NCBI RefSeq assembly: GCF_011290685.1
Contig: NZ_JAANYN010000008.1
Coordinates: forward strand, 50,107 to 114,106
DNA length: 64,000 nt
Direction: 5' to 3'
Source: Cyclobacterium plantarum
GTDB lineage: Bacteria; Bacteroidota; Bacteroidia; Cytophagales; Cyclobacteriaceae
Below the pieces are notes generated by a model. That model had not been told where the DNA came from. It did not search any database and worked only from the letters and a program-made list of their open reading frames with translations. This document shows, piece by piece, positions 8,501 through 16,876 of the stretch. A program made the translations under genes and the position numbers. The stretch's first letter is position 1. Each line of letters opens with the position of its first letter.

Positions 8501-8700
8501 ACATCATCGGTAGACCTAACATTTTTTTTACCGGAGAAATCGGGATGACGATGTGGTTTTTTAATATGTGGATTTTTAGTGTTTTAACAAACACGTCGTC
8601 GATAGACCTAACATTTCAAAAAACGCAGAAATTGAGATGACGATGTTTGTTTTTAATATGTGATTTACAGGTATTTAACAAATAGGTCATCGGTAGGGTC
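8501..8700. repeat. Tandem ~92-bp repeat related to the 8.1-kb inverted repeat
   Basis: Two full periods, beginning TAGACCTAACATTT at 8511 and again at 8603, are followed by the start of a third (TAGGGTC at 8694), a spacing of 91-92 bp. Each period contains a GAGATGACGATG or GGGATGACGATG segment shared with the right arm of the inverted repeat at 8111-8158, then a T-rich half ending in TTTAACAAA. Confidence 0.65.
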
Positions 8701-8892
8701 ATTGGGAGTATCCGGACTTCGGCAGGCTCAGCTTAAAAAAAAGGGCAATCTGAACTGGGGTGGGGACATAAGGAAAACGAAGAAAGTAAACTGAACTCCC
8801 CTAACCACCGAGGAGTCCTGCTGTTCCATTCCCCCTTACATTCCGATTAAATGGGTAATTGCCTGATGATACCAATAATTTTAGCATCCATA

Positions 8893-8923
8893 CAAAAAAA
8901 AGGAGGAGGTAACCTACCTCCTC
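8893..8923 (-). terminator. Terminator of the zinc metalloprotease gene
   Basis: A perfect 9-bp stem GAGGAGGTA (8903-8911) with TACCTCCTC (8915-8923) has a 3-nt loop. On the minus strand it is followed by eight Ts. It lies 50 bp past the protease stop codon. Confidence 0.85.
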
Positions 8924-8972
8924 TTTTCCTTTCCAACTTATTAAAGATTAAAAAATTAACCCTAGTTAATGG

Positions 8973-11462
8973 TTAGTAATGTTCTGTTTCACAAATAGGG
9001 GATAACCAATTTTCTTCCATCTGACCTATGGGAGCTCCGTCAGGGGCGGGCAAGGGTTTCAGGATCAACATCTCCTTATCTGGATTTTCTTTGAATTGGT
9101 TGATTTGATCCATGCAATACATGTAGTGCGCTTTTTGAGAAAAGTCAGCGGTATTTTGTGATTTCATCCAATCGTTTAATGCCGAGGCTTTCGTCAAAGC
9201 AACAGCCCTTACCTGAGCCGATGTGCCTGAGTTGCTTCCCAACTGCATCAAATGCTGCAGGACCAATTTTTCTACTGATCTCTTGATTTCAGCGGCATAT
9301 CCGGATTCGGCCGGAGCCTTCCAGGTAGCCGCCAATACCTGGTCGATCATTTCATCCAGCCCGATTTGCCGGGGATCCATGGCTTTTTGGTTAATCAACC
9401 GGGAAGCTCTTTCGGGATGAAAGATGAGGGAAAGGCAGTGGTGGGCCGCGATCTCCGCCGGGCTTAAAGGGTCAAATACCAGTCCTGTGGTTCTGTGGAA
9501 AGTTTCTCTTGGATTTGGGTTGTAACCAAATGGTCTGGGAGGCAGGTGGTTCAGGATCTGTTCCGGTAAAGCCAGGTTTTCAGCTTGCAGGATTTCTAAA
9601 ATCTGGGACAAAGCATTTTCCTGCTCCTCTCTGGCAATGGTTTGGTGAAGGACGCTATTATCTCCTTTTACCGCATATTCATAATTCACTCCTCCCAGCA
9701 CCTTGGAGGCGGCCTCTACCTGATACCGGTGGTACATGTAGACAGGAACCAGCAATTCTTCCAGTTTGGCAAGGGGGGTCCCATCGGGTATTTTATGGAG
9801 ACCAAAATCGTTCAGTACCAGTTTTCTGATAGCCAGTGTTTGCTTTAATTCGGCTACCGGGTCCGATCCGTTGTCCCATAAATGGGTTTCGGGATGTGCT
9901 GAACCTGCTGGCCTGGCATCCTGGTCAGACAAAAAGTCCAGCCCATTTTTCTTATATTCAGCTATCCACTGGTTGAGCGCAGCTTGCTCCTCCATTCCAT
10001 CCGGCAGGGCTGAATAAGCCATTTTGATGGCCGCAATATCCCATTCACCAATTCCTTCCCTATAGGCACCAGACAGGTCTATCGCACCATCTTTTATCCT
10101 GATGGTAGGATGGGGATAATCCATGACAGAAGTTCTTCCCTTTGCACTTGCGATATAATTATGTGGTAGTCCAAGTGTATGCCCCACTTCATGAGCAGCC
10201 AATTGTCTCATCCTGGCAAGTGCCAGATTCATGATGGCTTGATCATCCCGGTTTGAGGAATCGAAGTCTCCCGCCAGGGCCTGGGCAATCAGGTAATCCT
10301 GCCTTACCCGCAGCGAGCCTAAAGTTACCTTTCCCTTGATGATTTCTCCGGTGCGGGGATCTGTTACCCCACCTCCATAAGACCATCCGCGTGTAGATCG
10401 GTGTACCCACTGCACCAGGTGATAGCGCACATCCATGGGGTCGGCATCTTCAGGTAGCAATTTAACCTGAAAGGCATCCTTAAAGCCTGCTTTTTCAAAG
10501 GCCTCGGCCCACCAAAGGGTGCCTTCCATAAGTGCCGTTTTTATGGGTTCGGGAGTTCCGGGGTCGATATAATAGATGATTGGATTTTCTACTTCACTCA
10601 AAGCTGCTCCGGGATTCTTTTTTACCAGCCGGTGCCTGCGCATGATCTGCTTTGCTATGGGTTCATTGATTGGGGTAGAATAATCATAATAGCTGACCGC
10701 ATTGACTCCTGCTCTGGGATCGAATTTTCTGATTTCAAATTTATCGTCTGGCAGGGCCACAAAAGAATGGTGCAGTCTCAGGCTGATGGCGTTTGGGTCG
10801 GGTAAAATTTGCCGGATATAATTCCCTGCCTGCTCTCCGGTGAAGGTGATGGTAGCTTCTATTTCCGTGTTTTTGGGGAAGCTTTTTGTTCTGGGTTTAA
10901 AAAGGGCTGATCTGGATAAATCAACCTTGAAATTGCCCTGTCCATTTCTTTTGATGGTTTCTACTACGCCTATGGCGTCCTGAAGGAAAAAATCAGTTCC
11001 ATCCACAAGAATTTGCTTGTTTCCACGGCCGGCAATTTTGAAACCCCAAATAATGGATTTAGCAAAGGACTCTTCCACCGCCGCTTGTTCCAGGGGGTTG
11101 TTTGCTGAGGCCCTGTAGTTGTAATTATTGGCCTGAAGGAGTAATTTTTCACCAACAGGAATAAAACTTACTATCCTTGCTCCGGATATCCTACCCCTGT
11201 CCAAACCGATATCATTGGAGCCCAGCCCAGCAGACAGAGAAGGGTAATACAGCATTTCCGAAGCGGATTCAGGAATGGCCATCCAGATTTTCCCTTTTGA
11301 ATCGTCCCAGTACAGGTCAATTAATCCCGGCATTTTTTCCATGCCCTGGGTTAGGGAATTGATATCCGGAGTTTTTGTTTCCCCGGATTGACCTATTGCC
11401 TCAATTTTACAAATGAAGATAAGGAGTAATACACCAAATAGTTTAAGTTTAAGCAAATACAT
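8973..11462 (-). CDS. Exported zinc-dependent metalloprotease (DUF5117/DUF4953 type)
   Basis: 829 residues with an N-terminal signal peptide (hydrophobic FGVLLLIFICKI, then AIGQ). The zincin signature HEVGHTLGLPH lies at about residues 424-434, giving two zinc-binding histidines, the catalytic glutamate and a third ligand histidine. The methionine turn is SVMDYPHP, about 15 residues later. The upstream region matches the beta-rich DUF5117/DUF5118 segment common in Bacteroidota and Gram-negative marine bacteria. The protein probably acts outside the cytoplasmic membrane; its substrates are unknown. A minus-strand TAnnTTTG-like box (TATTTTTG, 11487-11494) precedes the start but lacks a well-spaced -33 element. 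It is monocistronic, with its own terminator. Confidence 0.85.
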   Translation of the reverse strand: MYLLKLKLFGVLLLIFICKIEAIGQSGETKTPDINSLTQGMEKMPGLIDLYWDDSKGKIWMAIPESASEMLYYPSLSAGLGSNDIGLDRGRISGARIVSFIPVGEKLLLQANNYNYRASANNPLEQAAVEESFAKSIIWGFKIAGRGNKQILVDGTDFFLQDAIGVVETIKRNGQGNFKVDLSRSALFKPRTKSFPKNTEIEATITFTGEQAGNYIRQILPDPNAISLRLHHSFVALPDDKFEIRKFDPRAGVNAVSYYDYSTPINEPIAKQIMRRHRLVKKNPGAALSEVENPIIYYIDPGTPEPIKTALMEGTLWWAEAFEKAGFKDAFQVKLLPEDADPMDVRYHLVQWVHRSTRGWSYGGGVTDPRTGEIIKGKVTLGSLRVRQDYLIAQALAGDFDSSNRDDQAIMNLALARMRQLAAHEVGHTLGLPHNYIASAKGRTSVMDYPHPTIRIKDGAIDLSGAYREGIGEWDIAAIKMAYSALPDGMEEQAALNQWIAEYKKNGLDFLSDQDARPAGSAHPETHLWDNGSDPVAELKQTLAIRKLVLNDFGLHKIPDGTPLAKLEELLVPVYMYHRYQVEAASKVLGGVNYEYAVKGDNSVLHQTIAREEQENALSQILEILQAENLALPEQILNHLPPRPFGYNPNPRETFHRTTGLVFDPLSPAEIAAHHCLSLIFHPERASRLINQKAMDPRQIGLDEMIDQVLAATWKAPAESGYAAEIKRSVEKLVLQHLMQLGSNSGTSAQVRAVALTKASALNDWMKSQNTADFSQKAHYMYCMDQINQFKENPDKEMLILKPLPAPDGAPIGQMEENWLSPICETEHY

Positions 11463-11646
11463 GAGCTAATAGGGTTGGTTTTTTTCCAAAAATAAGGAGG
11501 AATGCATCAACTATCTATTCTGCAGATAGAAAGTCCTGAAATTACTTTTCAAGACTACGGAAATCCCTTTATTGGAAAAAAGCTGAAAAAAATGTGTAAT
11601 GCTGTCGGCTATACCCTTTAACTTCAATCTTCCTGCTTTAAAAATA

Positions 11647-11676
11647 TTTCTTTTTAATAAATTTTTCATAGATTTG
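11647..11676 (+). promoter_or_regulatory. Candidate Bacteroidota promoter for a + strand short transcript
   Basis: TAGATTTG (11669-11676) fits TAnnTTTG. TTTC at 11647-11650 lies 18 bp upstream, one base from the TTTG -33 element. It points at a + strand terminator 35 bp downstream, though both flanking genes are on the minus strand. Confidence 0.35.
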
Positions 11677-11710
11677 AAATGAATTAGTTGTTAGTGGCTA
11701 AGTTCAATCT

Positions 11711-11752
11711 GAGGAGACCCTCGGGCCCTAACCCGGGGTTTCCTCTTTTTTT
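11711..11752 (+). terminator. + strand terminator antisense to the end of the flavoprotein gene
   Basis: A strong stem of 10 bp, a bulged T and 4 more bp pairs GAGGAGACCC(T)CGGG (11711-11725) with CCCGGGGTTTCCTC (11732-11745), loop CCCTAA, then seven Ts (11746-11752). The T run only follows on the + strand and touches the minus-strand stop codon at 11751-11753. No + strand gene lies upstream, so it may end a small RNA or block antisense transcription. Confidence 0.6.
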
Positions 11753-12917
11753 ATCCTTTTAGTTCTTCCATCATGTCTTCCACGGTTGTGAGAAATTTAT
11801 CCTTTACTGCCGGATCAGGAGTGGTATCCCAATTGCCTTCAATATGATTGCCACCCAGCATGATTCCGTCTCTTCTGGGAATAAAATAAACACCGGACAT
11901 GTTTGCCCTGTAAGTCAGCTCCGGCTGGGGTATCAAAAAACACAATTGTCCGGATACGGGTACCAAATCATCATCTCCGAATATTTTTTTTGCACCCAAT
12001 CCGGTGCAATTCACAATACATTTCTCAGGTAGGGCATCCACATCTTCCGGCCTGTTAAATTCCTTGATATCTATTTTACCTCCTGCGAGTAAAAAATCAT
12101 CTTTCAGCATCTTCAGATAGGAGGGGATGTTGAAAATATTCGTGGGGCTTTTGGATACGTTTTTGATTTTGAAAGGGTTTTCCCTACGGGACAAGCTTTC
12201 CCCTTTTGGGTAAAAATCCATTTCCTTCGTTATCAGAAGGTCTTTGATAGAGGCTTCCCCGGGATTGGGCCTTTCCGACCTGTCATCTGTCCGTATGCTG
12301 TAATTGTCCATCCAATCCACTACCTGGTTCAATCCAAGCAGGCGCTGGTAAGTATGGTAGGAATGGTAATAGGCTTTTTTAAATTTTTCCTGAAAAGCTT
12401 CCGTTATCATGCCAGGCTCAATAAGTTTGTGGGAAGGAGACCAGGTTCCTGTAGCCATGGCAGAGGTAATATTGGGGTACAGGTCTTTGGTATAAATCGT
12501 TACTTCATAGCCTTTTTGTTGTAGTGTTCGTGCTGTAGAAAGACCCAATACACCACAACCCATCACACCTACCTTGCTTAATCCTGGCTCTGAGGGCACC
12601 ATTTCGCAAGCCAGCATGGCTGAGCCCCAGGATAGTGACCAACCGCTGCCGCCATGACCATAATTGTGGATCAAAACCTTGTTACCCAGTTCCTGGGACT
12701 CTATTCTGGGCCCGGATCGCCTGAATGGCCTCAAGCCGACGCTTTCCTTGATTACCCTGGAGGAGGATACCTTTACTTTTGGCAACCTTACCCGCTTTCC
12801 AATATAAAATCCAGCATCCTTCTCAACAATACCTGAAAATGCAGGATTACCAATGCATCCGGCGCCCAGTGCTGCTAAACTAACTTTCTTGATAAAGTCC
12901 CTTCTTGGATGAATCAT
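11751..12917 (-). CDS. Tat-exported FAD-dependent D-amino-acid-oxidase-like protein, circularly permuted
   Basis: 388 residues. The N-terminus (RRDFIKK and a following alanine-rich stretch) is a twin-arginine signal, so it is exported folded. The family motifs appear in an unusual order. VGLRPFR (60-66, substrate-carboxylate arginine region) and HNYGHGG...SWG (84-98), which end canonical D-amino-acid oxidases, come first. The Rossmann FAD site GVMGCGVLG (117-125) follows. The chain ends just after the YFIPRRDGIMLGGNHIEGNW segment that normally precedes those motifs. All parts are present, so it is probably active as a D-amino-acid or related amine oxidase. It lies 314 bp downstream of pxpABC, with no terminator seen between. 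The substrate is unknown. Confidence 0.8.
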   Translation of the reverse strand: MIHPRRDFIKKVSLAALGAGCIGNPAFSGIVEKDAGFYIGKRVRLPKVKVSSSRVIKESVGLRPFRRSGPRIESQELGNKVLIHNYGHGGSGWSLSWGSAMLACEMVPSEPGLSKVGVMGCGVLGLSTARTLQQKGYEVTIYTKDLYPNITSAMATGTWSPSHKLIEPGMITEAFQEKFKKAYYHSYHTYQRLLGLNQVVDWMDNYSIRTDDRSERPNPGEASIKDLLITKEMDFYPKGESLSRRENPFKIKNVSKSPTNIFNIPSYLKMLKDDFLLAGGKIDIKEFNRPEDVDALPEKCIVNCTGLGAKKIFGDDDLVPVSGQLCFLIPQPELTYRANMSGVYFIPRRDGIMLGGNHIEGNWDTTPDPAVKDKFLTTVEDMMEELKG

Positions 12918-13231
12918 TTCAATGTGGTTAAAGTGATAATAAGCTTGGGTCAGATTGGGTTCACTGGAAAGTATAGTTGTTTGTGTGGTTTAAATAATAA
13001 CCAATATTATCAAATAATTCATTTAAATTCAAAATAAAGGTGAAAAAAATATGTTATAAAATATTCAATAAATGAAAAAATAGCATTATAGGATGAAAAA
13101 ATAATCGATATTTTGATTACTGATCAATCTAAAAATCAAGATCCTTGTATTGGACACCCTTGTTTTCCAGGTCCTGATGGGTATGGCTGATCGAAAAGTC
13201 CAGGTTAAATAATACTCCGGGTTATGCTCCT
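12918..13231. other. Intergenic stretch with a possible coding remnant
   Basis: The part at 12918-13128 is A+T-rich and presumably holds the promoter of the flavoprotein gene, but no clear TAnnTTTG pair was found. On the minus strand a 30-codon frame without a start (13129-13221) reads LDFSISHTHQDLENKG and ends in TAG; its composition looks protein-like. It may be the tail of a lost gene. This is weak evidence. Confidence 0.3.
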
Positions 13232-14086
13232 TCAGTAGGACAATATTTTAAAGTGAATTTTCCCGGAAGGTCTTAATTGCGCCAATTTCGATAGGGAATT
13301 CCAGGATAATTGCAGGATTCTGGGGTATCCGCCCGTTACTTGTGCATCTTTCATCAAAACAATCAATTTTCCTGAAGGAGTCAATTGAACCGTTCCCGGA
13401 TATACCGGAGCCGAAATCAATTCTTTCAGCTCATGAATCATTTTTTCTTCCAGCTGTATGCCCATTCTGCTTTGGGCCTGAGATAGGGTAAAGGTGTTTT
13501 GACCAAGTTGCCGCCTTTGCTGCTCATTTAACTGTGCAAAGGAGGGCCCGGGATAGGCTTCAAGGCATTGGTATTCAGTAAATATTAGCGGTTTTATTTT
13601 GGCGTGGTCATTGGGTATGTCTTCGCTTTTTGGATAAAAAACAATACGATCATTGTTGGCGAATTTTGCCTTTTGGGTAATACCAGGGTAAAAGGAACGG
13701 CTTCCCAGTACCTGATCAGCAGCAAAATTTCCGTTGATGGCCATATAGGCCCATTGCCCTTTAGCAGGTGGTGCAATGGTCAAAACTTCGCCTTTATGGA
13801 CGTGGATAATTTGGTTGCCTGAAAAAGAGGTGCCCTGGTAGGTTATTTTTCCGACAGCTCCGGTAAAAACCACTTGAGTAGCTGTATCAAAAATCATTTC
13901 CACCCCTCCCATATATAGTTCCAGACAGGCAGCACCCGATGGCCTTCTCATCAGCCGATTGGCCAGCATAAAGGAATCAAGGTCCATCGGGCCGGATTGA
14001 GGCACACCTAAAGCAGCAAATCCGCTCCTGCCGCTGTCCTGTATGGTGCTCATGACACCTGCTTTCTTCAACCTGATGCTAGCCAT
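13232..14086 (-). CDS. pxpC: 5-oxoprolinase subunit C (biotin-carboxyltransferase-like)
   Basis: 284 residues from the ATG at 14086 (MASIRLKKAG); the frame extends to 14116, but the shorter start gives an 8-bp overlap with pxpB and a family-like N-terminus. Motifs STIQDSGRSGF, GVPQSGPMD and GYPRILQL are those of the KipA/PxpC family. With PxpA and PxpB it forms the ATP-dependent prokaryotic 5-oxoprolinase, which opens 5-oxoproline (pyroglutamate) to glutamate and clears this spontaneous damage product. It is the last gene of pxpABC. The fold resembles biotin-dependent carboxyltransferases, but no biotin role is established for it. Confidence 0.9.
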   Translation of the reverse strand: MASIRLKKAGVMSTIQDSGRSGFAALGVPQSGPMDLDSFMLANRLMRRPSGAACLELYMGGVEMIFDTATQVVFTGAVGKITYQGTSFSGNQIIHVHKGEVLTIAPPAKGQWAYMAINGNFAADQVLGSRSFYPGITQKAKFANNDRIVFYPKSEDIPNDHAKIKPLIFTEYQCLEAYPGPSFAQLNEQQRRQLGQNTFTLSQAQSRMGIQLEEKMIHELKELISAPVYPGTVQLTPSGKLIVLMKDAQVTGGYPRILQLSWNSLSKLAQLRPSGKIHFKILSY

Positions 14087-14795
14087 GATAAGTTGTTTTT
14101 TCCCAGTTAAAATCATTCAGAGCAACTATTTCTTCATATGCTTCCCTGGGGATGGCTTCAAACCGGAGCCTGTCGCCCGGCGAGAAGGGAAGTTGTAACT
14201 TTCCATTTTGGAAAAATCCTACCGGGCAGCGGCCCACCACATACCATCCTCCCGGACTATCCATGGGGTAGACCCCAGTTTGGCTTCCCCCAATGGCAAC
14301 AGATCCTTTGACAATTTTTCTCTCTGGGATGGCCTTTCTTGGTACATGCAAGTCCTTATCAAGCCCACCTAAATACATAAAACCTGGCAAGAAGCCATAA
14401 AAGTATAGCAGATAGGAAGGAGCAGTATGTTTTTCGATAAAAGCGGATCGTTTCAAGCCTGATTTTTTTAAATATTCCTCCAGCTCAGGCACCAGGTCCC
14501 TGTCATAGCAAACCGGAAATTTCCATTCTACTGGCAGCAATTCCGGTTTTTTTTTGGAAGATCGCTTCAATTCCCGTAAGATTGGAACGAAGGATTTGGC
14601 ATCAACATCCTCATTCAGTTGGATGCCAAGGACCTGGTAACCATGGTGGATGGAACGTATTTTGTCTTTCCATTTCCGGGATATGCGCGCTTTAAAATCA
14701 AGGATATCCAAAAGTATTTCTTCCTCTATCCTCTCGGGCCAGTGAACTTCAACAATATTAGGGCTTAGGGCAAAAATTTTTACAGGATAATTCAT
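14079..14795 (-). CDS. pxpB: 5-oxoprolinase subunit B
   Basis: 238 residues of the KipI/PxpB family. The C-terminal half shows the conserved GFLPGFMYLGGLD, PRKAIPERKIVKGSVAIGG and TGVYPMDSPGGW segments of the cyclophilin-like domain. It is a subunit of the 5-oxoprolinase complex in the cytoplasm. Its start overlaps the pxpA stop by 4 bp and its stop overlaps the pxpC start by 8 bp, so the three are translated in series. In Bacillus the homologue is also described as an inhibitor of the KinA kinase; no such kinase is seen here. Confidence 0.92.
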   Translation of the reverse strand: MNYPVKIFALSPNIVEVHWPERIEEEILLDILDFKARISRKWKDKIRSIHHGYQVLGIQLNEDVDAKSFVPILRELKRSSKKKPELLPVEWKFPVCYDRDLVPELEEYLKKSGLKRSAFIEKHTAPSYLLYFYGFLPGFMYLGGLDKDLHVPRKAIPERKIVKGSVAIGGSQTGVYPMDSPGGWYVVGRCPVGFFQNGKLQLPFSPGDRLRFEAIPREAYEEIVALNDFNWEKTTYHG

Positions 14796-15529
14796 GAAGG
14801 AGGGTTTGGGGTTTCTGCAAGTTTTGTAGCGACCAGCTTCGCGATTTCCACTGCCCTGGGATGATCACCATGGATACAAATCGTATCGGCCTTAACTTTA
14901 CAAAGACCTCCGTTAGTTGTTTCTACGCTACTTTTCTCCAGCAATAAGGAAACCTGTTCATCAATGTCCTTTATATCCGTCAAAATTGCCCTGGGATCTT
15001 TTCTGGGTAGCAATTGTGTGCCAGAAGCATACCTGCGATCTGCAAAAACCTCATGGCATAGCGGAATACTTGTTCGGGTGGCTGCATTGGCCATACAGGA
15101 CCCGAAGGGGGCATAAAGGGTTTGATTTGGATAATGATGTTTGATAAAAAAGGCCAGTTCAAGGGCTAATTCCTGATTAATCAAACTGTCCAGGTAGAGG
15201 GCTCCATGGAATTTGATATGGTGGAGATCAACCTTTGTCTGTATGGCCATACTTTTTATCTTTTCGATTTGTGACTTAAGGCTTTCTTTTAAAATTTCAA
15301 TACCAAGGTCTAGGGAAATTCTCCCAAAATTATCCTTATCCGGATAGGAGGGGTGGGCCCCGATTTTTACCTGGTGTTTTTTTGCCAGACCTATGGTACG
15401 CTTCATACTGGCATCATCTCCGGCATGGCCTCCGCAGGCGATGTTACAGCTTCCCAAATAGGGCATGATTTTTTGATCAAATGGCATACCTTCCCCCAGG
15501 TCACAGTTAATATCAATTTCTTTTTTCAT
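14792..15529 (-). CDS. pxpA: 5-oxoprolinase subunit A (LamB/YcsF family)
   Basis: 245 residues. The N-terminus IDINCDLGEGMPFD carries the family's signature, followed by SCNIACGGHAGD and KIGAHPSYPD. LamB/YcsF proteins adopt a polysaccharide-deacetylase-like barrel and form the PxpA part of 5-oxoprolinase. It is the first gene of pxpABC, overlapping pxpB by 4 bp. It is divergent from the DUF4136 lipoprotein gene across 137 bp, where a 15-bp palindrome lies at 15596-15610. Scavenging or repair of 5-oxoproline is the expected role. Confidence 0.93.
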   Translation of the reverse strand: MKKEIDINCDLGEGMPFDQKIMPYLGSCNIACGGHAGDDASMKRTIGLAKKHQVKIGAHPSYPDKDNFGRISLDLGIEILKESLKSQIEKIKSMAIQTKVDLHHIKFHGALYLDSLINQELALELAFFIKHHYPNQTLYAPFGSCMANAATRTSIPLCHEVFADRRYASGTQLLPRKDPRAILTDIKDIDEQVSLLLEKSSVETTNGGLCKVKADTICIHGDHPRAVEIAKLVATKLAETPNPPS

Positions 15530-15595
15530 TCTAAAAGGAGCTTATTGACAAAAAATGGAAACTGATACAGCTGCCCTCAGGTCACGAGTTTAACA

Positions 15596-15610
15596 ATTTT
15601 TGTCAAAAAT
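15596..15610. promoter_or_regulatory. Palindrome between divergent genes, possible operator
   Basis: ATTTTTG and CAAAAAT (7-bp arms, one central base) sit in the 137-bp space between pxpA and the DUF4136 gene. The position suits control of either gene, but A/T-rich palindromes are common by chance. Confidence 0.3.
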
Positions 15611-15666
15611 CTTACAACATTCCTTATTTCAATTACGTCTTGAAGGTAAAAATTAAGGAGTAAAAT

Positions 15667-16227
15667 ATGAAATATACACAGCGTATATTAGTAATATCGT
15701 CTATGATTATGTTGGCTTCCTGTAGCCCTGTGAGGGTCTTTTTGGAAAAAAACGAGGTAACAGAGGTAGCCGATTACAAAACATTCTATGTCATCAATCA
15801 ATATTATGATAAAGATGCATTTGAATCGCCTGTTTTGGAGGACAACCTGCAAAACAGTCTCACTGAAGGTATGAAGGGTTTTGGTTTTGAACAGGATATG
15901 GAAATGCCGGACTTGATTGTCAGGTACAATACCAACCTTACCGACAGGCAGAAAGAGGTGAATTCTACTCCCATGATGAATCCTTATATGGGTATGGGTT
16001 GGTACAATCCCTGGATGATGCCCTGGGGATCAAATATGGGTAGTTTCAGGGTGGAAAATTATGACATGGGCGAATTGGTCGTTGATTTTATCGACACCAA
16101 ACAGGATAAGGTAGTCATGCGGATCAGTGCCGTAGGTGAAATCAACAAACCCCAGCAAAAAAGCAGAAACCTGAAAACCTCCGTTGAGAAGATTCTGAAG
16201 ACATTTTCGAAAAAAATCGCCTCCTGA
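15667..16227 (+). CDS. DUF4136 lipoprotein
   Basis: 186 residues. The signal peptide ends in a lipobox (MLASC, Cys20), so it is probably anchored to a membrane facing the periplasm. The remainder fits DUF4136: an opening strand ADYKTFYVI, a middle region rich in Met, Pro, Trp and Gly, and a C-terminal GELVVDFID strand. A clear AAGGAG ribosome binding site (15655-15660) lies 6 bases before the ATG, which is unusual for this genome and supports the start. DUF4136 proteins have no settled function; an outer-membrane or envelope role is likely. It is convergent with maf, with 10 bp between stops. Confidence 0.85.
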   Translation: MKYTQRILVISSMIMLASCSPVRVFLEKNEVTEVADYKTFYVINQYYDKDAFESPVLEDNLQNSLTEGMKGFGFEQDMEMPDLIVRYNTNLTDRQKEVNSTPMMNPYMGMGWYNPWMMPWGSNMGSFRVENYDMGELVVDFIDTKQDKVVMRISAVGEINKPQQKSRNLKTSVEKILKTFSKKIAS

Positions 16228-16237
16228 TTTTTTCCGG

Positions 16238-16876
16238 TCAATACTTCAAATCATAATTCGATTTTAAGTAGGCATAAAGTTTATGCACAGGCAATCCCAT
16301 AACGGTATAATAGGAACCATGGATGCTGTTGATGCCAATCAGCCCTATCCATTCCTGAATACCGTAGCCGCCTGCTTTGTCGAAAGGTTTAAAGGCCTTG
16401 ATGTAATGCTTGATTTCGATAGTATCCAAAGGGGAGAAACTTACCTCTGTGCAATCAGAAAAAAGTAATTGATGTTCCAGGTCCATGATACAGACCCCGG
16501 TGATCACCTTATGACTTTTTCCTTGAATCAACTCCAGCATCTCTATGGCTTCCGTTTCATTCCCAGGTTTATTCAAAATAGCTGACCCAACCAGGACTGT
16601 GGTGTCAGCAGTGATTAACAGATCTTCATCGTATAAGTAAGGCAAAAAAGCTTTGGCCTTTTTTTCAGCCAGATATTCAGCAACCCTGCCCGGGTCCAGG
16701 TCATTTGGGAAGGATTCATCCGTATCCAGAGATTTGGTGGTGAATTGAAGACCTAAATCCCTGAGCAGTTGTTGCCTTCTTGGGGATTTGGAGGCCAGTA
16801 TGATGTTTTTGTCAGGGATTTCCAATTTGGTTTCGTTAGTTGTTTTTTCTTTTTTTCCATTTGGAAGGACTGCCAT
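16238..16876 (-). CDS. Maf-like nucleoside triphosphate pyrophosphatase
   Basis: 212 residues. After a short charged N-terminal extension comes the Maf phosphate-binding motif ASKSPRRQQLL. ITADTTVLVG supplies the catalytic acidic residue, and the C-terminal KAGGYGIQE and GLP segments are standard. Maf proteins hydrolyse non-canonical or canonical nucleoside triphosphates to monophosphates and limit their entry into nucleic acid; they are also linked to septum control. The only in-frame ATG before the motif lies 41 bp inside the upstream biotin carboxylase gene, so the true start may be an alternative codon slightly downstream. It is probably in one operon with that gene. Confidence 0.88.
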   Translation of the reverse strand: MAVLPNGKKEKTTNETKLEIPDKNIILASKSPRRQQLLRDLGLQFTTKSLDTDESFPNDLDPGRVAEYLAEKKAKAFLPYLYDEDLLITADTTVLVGSAILNKPGNETEAIEMLELIQGKSHKVITGVCIMDLEHQLLFSDCTEVSFSPLDTIEIKHYIKAFKPFDKAGGYGIQEWIGLIGINSIHGSYYTVMGLPVHKLYAYLKSNYDLKY

